Part shown: one piece after another, positions 50,126-58,166 of the stretch
Numbering within the stretch: the first letter of the stretch is position 1
How the letters are laid out: each line of letters starts with the position of its first letter
Assembly: GCF_024295805.1 (NCBI RefSeq)
Contig: NZ_JANCLX010000002.1
Span: 32,064 to 96,063, forward strand
DNA length: 64,000 nucleotides
Reading direction: 5' to 3'
Source: Streptomyces cucumeris
Lineage (GTDB): Bacteria; Actinomycetota; Actinomycetes; Streptomycetales; Streptomycetaceae
The notes under the pieces: generated by a model
What the model saw: the letters and a program-made list of their open reading frames with translations, nothing else
Database searches by the model: none
What the model was told of the DNA's origin: nothing
Made by a program: the position numbers and the translations under genes

Positions 50126-51898
50126 GTGACGATCAGAATTCTGCCGGCCGTCGGCGACCCCGACGCCGCCCGCTCCCTCGGCGGGCTGCTCGGCCAGTTG
50201 CCCGGTGTCGAGCCGTCGGCGCCGGTGGGCGACTCGACCCGGTTGCTCGACACCCTCGCCGCGCTGGCCGCCGCCTCCCTGGAGGAGCTGCCGGAGGTCG
50301 TCCTCGTCCATGAGCGCATCGGCCCGGCCCCCGCGCTGGAGGTGATCCGGGAGATCGCACTCCGCTTCCCCGCGGTGGGGGTGGTGCTGGTGACCGCGGA
50401 CGCCGGACCCGCGCTGTATTCGGCCGCGATGGACGCCGGGGCCCGCGGTATCGCCGGGATACCCCTGTCCTACGACGAGCTGGCGGCCCGGGTGCACGGC
50501 GCCGCCCAGTGGGCCGGTGGGGTCCGGCGCCACCTCGGCGGCGGCGGGGACACCCTGGCCACCGGCCCCGGCGGACGGCTGGTCGCGGTGACGGGCGCCA
50601 AGGGCGGCGTCGGCACCACGGTGACCGCCGTGCAGCTCGCGCTGGCCGCGCGGGCCGCGGGCCGTACGGTCGCGCTCGTCGATCTCGACCTCCAGTCCGG
50701 CGATATCGCCTCCTACCTCGACGTCCAGTTCCGCCGGTCGATCGCCGACCTGGCGCAGATCACCGACATCTCCCCACGGGTGCTCCAGGACGCGGTCTTC
50801 ACCCACCAGACCGGTCTGGGGCTGCTGCTGGCCCCCGCCGAGGGGGAACGCGGCGAGGAGGTGACCGACCGCACCGCCCGGCAGGTCATCGCGGCGCTGC
50901 GGTCCCGGTTCGAACTGGTGGTGGTGGACTGCGGCACCCAGATGACCTCGGCGGGCGCGGCCGCCGTCGAGACCGCCGATATCGCGCTGCTGGTCACCAC
51001 CCCGGACGTGGTCGCGGTCCGCGCGGCCAAGCGCATGGTGCGGCTGTGGGACCGGCTCCAGGTGCGGAAGGCGGAGGAGACGGTCACCGTCGTCAACCGG
51101 CACACCCGGCAGGCCGAGATCCAGCCGCAGCTGGTCGCACGGGCCACCGGCACCACGGTGGCGCGTACCGCGATCCCCGCCGGGTTCAAGGAGCTCCAGC
51201 CCGCCGTGGACTCCGGCCGGATGCAGGATCTGGACGCCAAGTCCGCCGTCAGACAGGCGCTGTGGGGGCTGGCCGGGGAACTCGGCCTGGCCGACGCGGC
51301 GTCCGCGGCCCCGGGAGGGAGCGGCGGTGGCGGCCGCCGCGGCGCCCACCGGGGCGGCCACGCGGCCGGGTCCGGTGAGCGCACCCTGCCGGGGCTCCGG
51401 CGGCGCCGTGCCATAGGGGCGGGTGGTCCGGGCGCCGGTGCCGGACCGGACACCGGTCCGGAGGCGCTGGGCGAGGTCCCGCCGTCCTCGTCCACGACCG
51501 GATCCTTCCTCCGCAAGCGCGGCGACCGCGGCCAGGTCACGGTCGAGTTCCTCGGCGTCCTGCCGCTGGCCCTCATCGTGCTCGCGGTGATCTGGCAGTT
51601 CGTCCTCGTCGGCTACACCTACTCGCTGGCGGGCAACTCCGCCGACAAGGGCGCCCGCGCGGGCGCCGCCGACGGCGGCGGCGCGGCCGCCTGCCGGGCC
51701 GCCGCCGAGAAGGACCTCCCGGGCGCCTGGCGGGGCAGCTCCTCGATCTCCTGCGGCGCCGGGGCCGACGGCCTGTTCACCTCCACGGTCAGCCTGAAGG
51801 TCCCCGTCCTCTTCCCCGGCGCCGCCGACTTCCCCTGGACGGTCACCGGCACGGCGGGCGCGACCGACGAATCCACCCTGGCGGGCGGCGATGAGTAG
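50126..51898 (+). CDS. CpaE/TadZ-like ATPase fused to a TadE-like pseudopilin
   Basis: The 590-residue protein combines two normally separate Tad proteins. Residues 1-400 are a CpaE/TadZ type: a response-receiver-like N-terminus (VVLVHERIGPAPALEVIREI) and a MinD-like ATPase with deviant P-loop TGAKGGVGTT near residues 155-165, plus LVDLDLQSGDIASYLDVQ. A Gly/Ala linker follows (about 400-465). The TadE-like part has the prepilin-type site DRGQVTVEFLG and the helix LPLALIVLAVIWQFVLVGY (about 468-500), then a small domain with two cysteines. The frame is continuous with no sign of sequencing error. GTG 50126 follows GAGGAGG. If cleaved after the Gly, the two parts would separate. Confidence 0.85.
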   Translation: MTIRILPAVGDPDAARSLGGLLGQLPGVEPSAPVGDSTRLLDTLAALAAASLEELPEVVLVHERIGPAPALEVIREIALRFPAVGVVLVTADAGPALYSAAMDAGARGIAGIPLSYDELAARVHGAAQWAGGVRRHLGGGGDTLATGPGGRLVAVTGAKGGVGTTVTAVQLALAARAAGRTVALVDLDLQSGDIASYLDVQFRRSIADLAQITDISPRVLQDAVFTHQTGLGLLLAPAEGERGEEVTDRTARQVIAALRSRFELVVVDCGTQMTSAGAAAVETADIALLVTTPDVVAVRAAKRMVRLWDRLQVRKAEETVTVVNRHTRQAEIQPQLVARATGTTVARTAIPAGFKELQPAVDSGRMQDLDAKSAVRQALWGLAGELGLADAASAAPGGSGGGGRRGAHRGGHAAGSGERTLPGLRRRRAIGAGGPGAGAGPDTGPEALGEVPPSSSTTGSFLRKRGDRGQVTVEFLGVLPLALIVLAVIWQFVLVGYTYSLAGNSADKGARAGAADGGGAAACRAAAEKDLPGAWRGSSSISCGAGADGLFTSTVSLKVPVLFPGAADFPWTVTGTAGATDESTLAGGDE

Positions 51899-52394
51899 TC
51901 GCACGCCCGCGGGGCCGTCCCGTCCGGCGGGCCGGGCGGTCGGTGGTGCGGCCGGGTGGACCCGTGGCGGGCCGCGCCGCCGCCCCGGCGGCACGCGGCG
52001 GTGGGACGAGGGGTCGGCGTCCATCGAGTTCCTCGGGTTCCTGCCGGTGCTGCTCATCGTCGCGCTGGCCGCCGTACAGCTCGGGCTCGCCGCGTACACC
52101 GCGCAGCAGGCCGGGACCGCGGCGCGGGCGGCGGCGCGGACCGCGTCGCTGGACACCTCACGGACCAGTCCGTCCGCGGCCGGACAGGCGGCGATGAGCG
52201 GCTGGCTGGCCGATGGCGCGGACGTCAGCAGCGGTGGCTGCGGGGGCGGTCAGGCATCGGCCACCGCCACCGTCGAGATCCCCTCCGTGATCCCCGGGTT
52301 CGACTTCGGCAGTGCCAGGAGGAGCGCCACGATGCCCTGCGACGACGGGTCGGACGACATCGGCGGCGCGGTGGCCGGGGGAGGGGACCGATGA
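51891..52394 (+). CDS. tadE: TadE-like minor pilin
   Basis: The 167-residue protein has a basic, Gly/Pro/Arg-rich N-terminus of about 40 residues. A type IV pilin-like site and helix follow (DEGSASIEFLGFLPVLLIVA, with Glu at +5 after Gly). Then comes a periplasmic-type domain with Cys residues (GGCGGGQASA and PCDDGSDD). The ATG at 51891 overlaps the stop of the fusion gene (ATGAGTAG), and its stop overlaps tadA (ATGA). Prepilin peptidase would cut after DEG. It is probably an initiator or minor pilin. Confidence 0.85.
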   Translation: MSSRTPAGPSRPAGRAVGGAAGWTRGGPRRRPGGTRRWDEGSASIEFLGFLPVLLIVALAAVQLGLAAYTAQQAGTAARAAARTASLDTSRTSPSAAGQAAMSGWLADGADVSSGGCGGGQASATATVEIPSVIPGFDFGSARRSATMPCDDGSDDIGGAVAGGGDR

Positions 52395-53770
52395 GCCTGC
52401 GGGCCCGTATCACCGTGCCCGAGCGGCCCGGTGAGGGAGAGGGGCGCCAGGACGGACATCTCGTTCCCGTCTACCGCGCCAAGCTGCTGGAGGAGATCGA
52501 CCTCGCGGAGATGTCCTCGCTCGCCGCGGCCGAGCGCCGCACCCGGCTGGAGCGGGTGCTCGGGCACATCATCAGCCGTGAGGGCCCGGTACTGTCCACC
52601 GGCGAACGGGCCCAGCTGATCCGCCGGGTGGTGGACGAGGCGCTCGGGCTCGGGGTGCTCGAACCGCTCCTGGAGGACGCCTCCATCACCGAGATCATGG
52701 TCAACGGACCGGACCAGATCTTCGTCGAGCGGGCGGGCCGGGTGGAACAGGTGCCGGTCCGGTTCGCCTCCGAAGAGCAGCTGATGCAGACCATCGAGCG
52801 GATCGTCTCCACGGTCAACCGCCGGGTCGACGAGTCGAACCCGATGGTCGACGCCCGGCTGCCGTCCGGGGAGCGGGTCAACGTGATCATCCCGCCGCTC
52901 GCGCTCACCGGCGCGACCCTCACCATCCGCCGCTTCCCCCGCGCCTACACCCTGCACGAGCTGATCGGCATGGGGACGCTCGACGAGCAGATGCTGCTCC
53001 TGCTGTCCGCGCTGGTGCGGGCCAAATGCAATGTGGTGGTCTCCGGACCGACCGGTTCCGGGAAGACCACGCTGCTCAACGCGCTTTCCGGGCTGATCCC
53101 GGAGGGCGAGCGCATCATCACCGTCGAGGACGCCGCCGAACTCCAGCTCCAGCAGGCGCATGTGATCCGGCTGGAGTCCCGGCCGCCGAACGTCGAGGGC
53201 AAGGGCCGGATCACCATCCGCGACCTGGTCCGCAACTCACTGCGGATGCGTCCGGACCGGATCATCGTCGGCGAGGTACGCGGCGGTGAGACGCTGGACA
53301 TGCTCCAGGCCATGTCCACCGGACACGACGGCTCGCTGGCCACCGTCCACGCCAACAGCGCCGAGGACGCGTTGATGCGGCTCCAGACCCTCGCCTCGAT
53401 GTCGGAAGTGGCCATTCCGTACGAGGCGCTGCGCGACCAGATCAACAGCGCCGTGGACTGTATCGTCCAGCTCGTCCGGCACGCCGACGGTTCACGGCGG
53501 ATCAGTGAGATCGCGCTGCTCGACAGCCACGGCCACGAGGAGTACCGCATCGCCACCGTCTGCCGGTTCGACGCCGAGCCGATGGCCGCGGACCGCGTGG
53601 TGCACGGCCGGTTCGGGTACTACCCGCTGCCGGAGCGGATCGCGGAGCGGCTGCGGATGGCGAACGAGTCGGTGCCGCCCGCGTTCGGGGTGGCCGCCTT
53701 CCCGGCCCAGCTCACCACCCGCGGCGCCGAGTTCGACCGCTCCGCGTACGACCCGAGGGAACGGAGGTAG
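52391..53770 (+). CDS. tadA: Tad pilus secretion ATPase TadA (CpaF)
   Basis: The 459-residue GspE-type ATPase powers pilus assembly. It has the CpaF N-terminal helical part (RLERVLGHIISREGPVLSTGE), DASITEIMVNGPDQIFVERAG, RVNVIIPPLALTGATLTIRRF and the Walker A GPTGSGKTT (about residues 219-227). The Asp box and Walker B follow (ITVEDAAELQLQQ, RIIVGEVRGGETLDML), then the His box ATVHANSAEDAL. ATG 52391 overlaps the tadE stop and follows GGAGGGGA. Acts at the cytoplasmic face with TadB and TadC. Fully intact by motif. Confidence 0.95.
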   Translation: MSLRARITVPERPGEGEGRQDGHLVPVYRAKLLEEIDLAEMSSLAAAERRTRLERVLGHIISREGPVLSTGERAQLIRRVVDEALGLGVLEPLLEDASITEIMVNGPDQIFVERAGRVEQVPVRFASEEQLMQTIERIVSTVNRRVDESNPMVDARLPSGERVNVIIPPLALTGATLTIRRFPRAYTLHELIGMGTLDEQMLLLLSALVRAKCNVVVSGPTGSGKTTLLNALSGLIPEGERIITVEDAAELQLQQAHVIRLESRPPNVEGKGRITIRDLVRNSLRMRPDRIIVGEVRGGETLDMLQAMSTGHDGSLATVHANSAEDALMRLQTLASMSEVAIPYEALRDQINSAVDCIVQLVRHADGSRRISEIALLDSHGHEEYRIATVCRFDAEPMAADRVVHGRFGYYPLPERIAERLRMANESVPPAFGVAAFPAQLTTRGAEFDRSAYDPRERR

Positions 53771-53776
53771 CCGGGC

Positions 53777-54715
53777 ATGGACCGTCTGGCCACGGTGGCG
53801 CTCGGCGCGACGCTGGTGTGCGGCGCGCTGGGGGTCGCGGGGGCGCATGCGTACGCCCGGGGCAAGGAGCAGCAGCGCGCCCTGATCGACCGGCTCTCGG
53901 ACGCGGGACCCGAGGCCCCCACCGGCCGTGCGCGCCGCTTCGCCGGGCTGGACCGGCGGCTGCGCACCACCTCGGCCGGGAGCAGGCTGGAGCTGCGGCT
54001 CGCGGCGACCGGCCTGGAGCTGACACCCGCGGAGTTCGTGGTCTACACGGCCGCCGCGGCGGCCGGGCTGTGGGTGGTCGCGGCCTCGCTCCTGGCCGCG
54101 TTCTTCGGACCGATCGCCGCGGTGATCGCGGTCTGGGCCGCCTTCGCCTACCTCAACTGGCAGCGCCAGAAGCGCATCGAACGGTTCATCAACCAGCTCC
54201 CCGAGCTGTCCCGGATCCTGGCCAACGCCACCCAGGCCGGGCTGGCGCTGCGCACCGCGCTGGCGATGGCAGCCGACGAGATGGAGGCCCCGGCCGGCGA
54301 GGAGCTGGCCAAGGTCGCCGCCAAACTGGCCGTCGGTCACTCGATCGAGGACGCGCTGGAGGAGCTGGCCCGGCGGCTGCCGTCCCGGGAACTGGTGGTG
54401 CTGGTCACCACCCTGGTGCTGTCCAACCGGGCGGGCGGCGCGGTGGTCACCTCGCTGCGCAACCTCACCCAGACGCTGGAGGAGCGGAAGGAGACCCGGC
54501 GCGAGGTCCGCACCCAGCTCTCCCAGGTGACCGTGACCGCCTATGTCGTCCCGCTGATGGGCATCGGGACGCTGTTGCTGATGAACAGGATCTCGGCGGG
54601 TTCGCTGGACCGGATGACCTCGTCCTTCTGGGGCCAGGCCGCGGTGGTCGTGGCCTTCGTCCTCTACGGGATCGGCTTCTTCCTCATCCGTCGTATGTCG
54701 AAGATCGACGTCTGA
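53777..54715 (+). CDS. tadB: Tad pilus inner-membrane protein TadB
   Basis: The 312-residue protein has a GspF/TadC-type T2SSF domain. Transmembrane helices are near the N-terminus (ATVALGATLVCGALGVAGAH), in FVVYTAAAAAGLWVVAASLLAAFFGPIAAV, and at the end (VTVTAYVVPLMGIGTLLLMN, QAAVVVAFVLYGIGFFLI). The central helical segment INQLPELSRILANATQAGLALRTALAMAA and VLVTTLVLSNRAGGAVV mark the T2SSF fold. It forms the platform with TadC for TadA. ATG 53777 follows GGAGGTAGCC; spacing to tadA is six bases. Confidence 0.92.
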   Translation: MDRLATVALGATLVCGALGVAGAHAYARGKEQQRALIDRLSDAGPEAPTGRARRFAGLDRRLRTTSAGSRLELRLAATGLELTPAEFVVYTAAAAAGLWVVAASLLAAFFGPIAAVIAVWAAFAYLNWQRQKRIERFINQLPELSRILANATQAGLALRTALAMAADEMEAPAGEELAKVAAKLAVGHSIEDALEELARRLPSRELVVLVTTLVLSNRAGGAVVTSLRNLTQTLEERKETRREVRTQLSQVTVTAYVVPLMGIGTLLLMNRISAGSLDRMTSSFWGQAAVVVAFVLYGIGFFLIRRMSKIDV

Positions 54716-54744
54716 GGACGGAAGGAAGAGGAGCGGACCGGATC

Positions 54745-55638
54745 ATGGCAATCGGACTGCTGCTGGCGCTGGCGGCCGGCCTCTCGGTGGCGGGTGCCGC
54801 CTACGGCGTCGCGCTGTACCGCAGCGAGGCGAAACTGCCCGCCGACCTCGCGGTGGCGCTGGAGGTCGGCGCGACGCGCACCACGGCCGTCGGCTCGGCC
54901 GTCGACCGGCTCGGTATGCGCTACGCGCCGCTGGTGCTGCGTCTGATGGGCGAGAAGCGGGTGGCGAGGGTACGCCGCCGGATCGATCTGGCGGGCAATC
55001 CGGGCGGTCTGACGGTAGACCGCTACGCCGCGCGGCGGGCGGTCTACGGCGCGCTCGGCTTCGGCGGCGCGCTGGTGATGCTGATGAAGGGACAGCTTCT
55101 GCTGGCACTGGTGCTGGTGGCGTTCGGGCTGTTCTGGATCGAGGTCGGCATCTGGGCGGCGGTCCGTGAGCGCAGGGACGCCATCGAGCGCACCCTGCCG
55201 GACTTCCTGGACGTCCTGGCGGTCGTGGTGAGCGCCGGGCTGAGCTTCCGCCAGGCGCTGGACCGGGTGGCGGAGAAGTACGAGGGCCCCTGGGCGGATG
55301 AACTCCGCATCACCCTGCGTCAGATGGACATGGGCGTCAGCCGCCGCCAGGCATTCGAGGAACTACGCAAACGCAATGACTCCGAGCAGGTCGCGCAATT
55401 CGTCACGGCGCTTCAGCAGGGTGAGGAACTAGGCGCTCCGATCGTCGACACACTGATCGCCATCGCGAACGACATGCGCCGTACCGATGCCCAGAACGCC
55501 CGCCGCCGGGCGGCCCGGGCGGTACCGAAGGCGACCATGGTCATCACCACCTTCATGGTGCCGGGGACAATGGTGCTGCTCGTGGCCGGGTTCTTCATCG
55601 GCTCCGGCACGGACTTCGGCTCGGTCACCGGGGACTGA
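54745..55638 (+). CDS. tadC: Tad pilus inner-membrane protein TadC
   Basis: The 297-residue protein is a second T2SSF-type platform protein. Helices are at AIGLLLALAAGLSVAGAAYG, GALGFGGALVMLMKGQLLLALVLVAFG and FMVPGTMVLLVAGFFIGSG. The T2SSF core reads TLPDFLDVLAVVVSAGLSFRQALDRVA and ELGAPIVDTLIAIANDMR. It follows tadB by 29 bases on the same strand, with GGAAGAGGAG upstream of ATG 54745. Pairs with TadB as the assembly platform. A 273-bp gap follows before the pilin gene, where a second promoter is likely. Confidence 0.92.
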   Translation: MAIGLLLALAAGLSVAGAAYGVALYRSEAKLPADLAVALEVGATRTTAVGSAVDRLGMRYAPLVLRLMGEKRVARVRRRIDLAGNPGGLTVDRYAARRAVYGALGFGGALVMLMKGQLLLALVLVAFGLFWIEVGIWAAVRERRDAIERTLPDFLDVLAVVVSAGLSFRQALDRVAEKYEGPWADELRITLRQMDMGVSRRQAFEELRKRNDSEQVAQFVTALQQGEELGAPIVDTLIAIANDMRRTDAQNARRRAARAVPKATMVITTFMVPGTMVLLVAGFFIGSGTDFGSVTGD

Positions 55639-55911
55639 CTGCCCAATTGAATGAATGCCCTTCGCGGTTGCAATCGGGTGTGGGACAGTCGTCGGGTGAC
55701 GGCTCCCCGGGCCGGGAGGGGGTGAGACGGATGAGCCGTGGCAGGCGCGACGCACGGGCGCGATTCGAACGCGGGGCATCGGGAAGGCAACGGAGCGTGA
55801 GGCACTGTTCCCCGGCCGGTGTTTCGGCGTACTTTGCTCCTGTCGCGAGCGACGCCACGGGGGTTGAGTCGCCGGACCAGAGTGGGACGGCAGCCCATGG
55901 AGGGGAACACG
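55639..55911 (+). promoter_or_regulatory. Probable promoter and leader region of the Flp pilin
   Basis: This 273-bp gap is the only sizeable break inside the pilus locus. It holds no gene with support; the overlapping frames are Arg/Gly/Ser noise. It ends with the GGAGGGGA ribosome site of the pilin at 55899-55906. Major pilins are normally transcribed more strongly than the assembly genes, so a separate promoter here is expected. I cannot name its -35/-10 with confidence. Confidence 0.4.
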
Positions 55912-56076
55912 ATGGGGAAGCGTGCTGTGGGGAACGACCGGGGGCAGACCTCGATCGAATACCTGGGAATCATCGCCGTGGTGGTGGCCATCGTCCTGGT
56001 CCTGTCGACCACGGACTTCGGCACGGCGATCGCCAATGCGATCTCCGACAAAATCTCGCAGGTCGTCGGCATCTGA
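55912..56076 (+). CDS. flp: Flp-type major pilin
   Basis: The 54-residue prepilin has the leader MGKRAVGNDRG and cleavage after Gly11. The mature protein begins QTSIEYLG with Glu at +5 followed by Tyr, the Flp signature. A hydrophobic helix (IIAVVVAIVLVLST) and a short amphipathic tail (FGTAIANAISDKISQVVG) follow. ATG 55912 is chosen because GGAGGGGA is upstream; an earlier ATG (55897) would cover that site. Processed by the prepilin peptidase at 60952 (inferred) and polymerised by TadABC. Likely the main pilus subunit. Confidence 0.92.
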   Translation: MGKRAVGNDRGQTSIEYLGIIAVVVAIVLVLSTTDFGTAIANAISDKISQVVGI

Positions 56077-56084
56077 CCGGTCCT

Positions 56085-56753
56085 GTGACAGCCCGCAGAG
56101 ATCTCAGAAGTGACGCGGGGCAGGCGTTTCCCATTTACATCACCGCGGTGGCGGGCCTGCTCTTCCTGGCACTCGCCCTCTTCGCGGTGGGCCAGGCCGG
56201 TGCGACGCGCAACGGCGGTCAGACCGCCGCCGACGCGGCGGCGCTCGCCGCGGGCCAGGACTACCGCGACCGGCTGCGCGCGGAACTGCTGAAGGCGATC
56301 GTGGACGGCGGCGCCTGGGACGATCTGCTGAACGGCCGGGGGCTCGGTGCCGGGAACGCCTGTGAGCAGGCCGGGTGGTTCGCGGGGAAGAACGACGCGG
56401 AGGTCACCGGGTGCACCCCGGGCTATCTGCCCACCTCCTTCACCGTCACGGTCAGGACGCGTGAGCCGGTGGGCGACACCGTCATCCCCGGTACCGAGCG
56501 CCAGTACGCGAAGGCCAGGGCCAAGGCGGTGGTCAGCCCGCGGTGCGCCGTCTCGACCACGCCCAGCCCCACGCCCACGTCCGAACCACCCGCCGATGAC
56601 GACGAGGGTGACGATGAGCACGGGGAAGGCGGTGAGGACGACAAGCCCGCCGTCGATCTCCGCTGTGACGGTGCGGACCTGACGATCGATCCGGCCCACC
56701 CCGACCTCTTCCCCGACGCCAAAGACCTCTTCTCCGTGCACCTTGCCGATTGA
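56085..56753 (+). CDS. TadG-like pilus-associated protein
   Basis: The 222-residue protein starts at GTG 56085, nine bases after the pilin stop. It has the pilin-like sequence SDAGQAFPIYITAVAGLLFLALALF, a Gly-Gln junction without the usual Glu at +5. The NGGQTAADAAALAAGQDYRDR segment marks TadG/RseP-like pilus proteins. The remainder contains four cysteines (NACEQAG, TGCTPGY, SPRCAVS, LRCDGAD) and an acidic Asp/Glu-rich linker (about residues 160-190). It may be a minor pilin or pilus-tip and wall-anchoring protein. Confidence 0.85.
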   Translation: MTARRDLRSDAGQAFPIYITAVAGLLFLALALFAVGQAGATRNGGQTAADAAALAAGQDYRDRLRAELLKAIVDGGAWDDLLNGRGLGAGNACEQAGWFAGKNDAEVTGCTPGYLPTSFTVTVRTREPVGDTVIPGTERQYAKARAKAVVSPRCAVSTTPSPTPTSEPPADDDEGDDEHGEGGEDDKPAVDLRCDGADLTIDPAHPDLFPDAKDLFSVHLAD

Positions 56754-56800
56754 TGAGCACACCACGCGAACCCGAGTAGCCGAGTGAAGGACAGCGAGCG

Positions 56801-57391
56801 ATGAGCATGCGGCACACGACGAAGGCCCGGAGGGGGGCTGCCGCGGCGGCGCTCGTCGCGGGCTTGGCCCTCGCCGTGGCCGGATGCGGCAGCGGTGACG
56901 GCGACGACGGGAAGAAGCCGGACGACGGCTCCCCACAGAAGCCCACCGCCTCCGAGGAGGAGGGACGCGAGCAGGAGCCGGCGGCCGACTCGTCGAAGTC
57001 GATCGGCCAGATGAAGGGGCCCGGCGGAGTCGAGGTCAGACTGCATTCCGCCGTTCGGGACAGTGGTGGCTTCGTGACCGTCAGCGGCACCCTGACCAAC
57101 CGTGGCAGCGGCTATTTCTATGCCCTGAACTGGAGTTCCAAGGAACAGGAGCTGGCCAAGTCCCGTTCGTCCCTCTCGGGAGCGTCACTGATCGACAAAT
57201 CAGGAAAGAAGCGCTACCTGGTTCTGCGCGATACCGACGGGCTCTGTCTGTGCACCACCGGACTCTCCGGCATCAAGCCCAATGAGAGCCGCCCGGTGTT
57301 CGCCCAGTTCCCCGCTCCGCCCAAGGACGTCAAGGAAGTCGACTTCCAGATCCCCACGATGCCGTCCGTCAGCATCGAGCTCTCCGGATGA
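56801..57391 (+). CDS. Secreted lipoprotein of the pilus locus
   Basis: The 196-residue protein has a lipoprotein signal (RGAAAAALVAGLALAVAGC, lipobox AVAGC at about residues 25-29). A Gly/Asp/Lys linker follows, then an Ig-like beta domain (GGVEVRLHSAVRDSGGFVTVSGTLTNRG). Two cysteines occur in DGLCLCTTG. It is probably anchored on the outer face of the membrane. ATG 56801 is preceded by GGACAGCGAGCG; its stop overlaps the OmpA gene (ATGA at 57388-57391), so the two are coupled. It may serve in wall passage of the pilus, since Gram-positive cells lack the outer-membrane secretin. Confidence 0.8.
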   Translation: MSMRHTTKARRGAAAAALVAGLALAVAGCGSGDGDDGKKPDDGSPQKPTASEEEGREQEPAADSSKSIGQMKGPGGVEVRLHSAVRDSGGFVTVSGTLTNRGSGYFYALNWSSKEQELAKSRSSLSGASLIDKSGKKRYLVLRDTDGLCLCTTGLSGIKPNESRPVFAQFPAPPKDVKEVDFQIPTMPSVSIELSG

Positions 57392-58032
57392 GCCCCGCCA
57401 TGACGTCCCGTCCGCCCCGGCCCGCCGCCGTGCGCTTCGGTCCCGCCCTCGCCGTCCTGGCCTCCGCCGCGCTGTGGGTGACCGCCGCGCCCGTTCCCGC
57501 GGCACGGGCCGACACCGGCCCCGGCGCTCCCGCGGACACCACGCCCCCGGTCAAGATCGACAGCTCGGACTCCGATCTGCGGATGCCGGAGGGGGCCCGG
57601 CTGGCCCCGGGCCGGGTGCTGGACATCAAGTCCGTGGTGGAGACGGACAACGGCGACGAGCGGCGCGAGGACACCAACGCCAAGGTGAAGTTCGCCCTCC
57701 AGGCCGAGGTGCTGTTCGGCAAGGACAGCGCCAAGCTCGGGGGTGCGGCCAGCGCCCGGATCAGGGCGATCGCCGGGGAGATCGAGAAGCAGAAGGCGAA
57801 GACCGTCCGGGTCTTCGGCTTCACGGACAACCTCGGCTCCTCGGCCCACGGTGACGCCCTGTCGAAGAAGCGGGCCAACGCGGTGCAGCGCAAGCTCTCC
57901 GACAGCCTGGACGCCTCCGTCAACTACGAGATCCGCGGCTACGGCGAGCAGTATCCGATCGCCGACAACGCCACCGAGGAGGGCCGCAAGAAGAACCGGC
58001 GGGTCGAGGTGAGCTTCCCCCGTACGGGCTGA
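57388..58032 (+). CDS. OmpA-family cell-wall-binding protein of the pilus locus
   Basis: The 214-residue protein has a signal peptide (ALAVLASAALWVTAAPVPAA, cut near ARADT). A linker follows, then a C-terminal OmpA-like domain (about residues 100-214). The domain has QAEVLFGKDSAKL, TVRVFGFTDNLGSSAHGDALSKKRANAVQ and the peptidoglycan-binding Asp/Arg (IRGYGEQYPIADNATEEGRKKNRRVEV). OmpA domains bind diaminopimelate peptidoglycan. It is the last gene of the pilus operon and would anchor or guide the pilus through the wall. Start overlaps the lipoprotein stop by four bases. Confidence 0.88.
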   Translation: MSPAMTSRPPRPAAVRFGPALAVLASAALWVTAAPVPAARADTGPGAPADTTPPVKIDSSDSDLRMPEGARLAPGRVLDIKSVVETDNGDERREDTNAKVKFALQAEVLFGKDSAKLGGAASARIRAIAGEIEKQKAKTVRVFGFTDNLGSSAHGDALSKKRANAVQRKLSDSLDASVNYEIRGYGEQYPIADNATEEGRKKNRRVEVSFPRTG

Positions 58033-58166
58033 CCGGTCACCGGGCCGTCGACCCGTCCCCGGCGGTGCGGCCCGGCCGTGGCGCATGATGGGGGCGTCCA
58101 TCACCGCCCGCGGGGGCCCGCCGCCACCCGTGCGCAGTCCGTCAGGAGCCTTGCGGGGAGTCCGCC

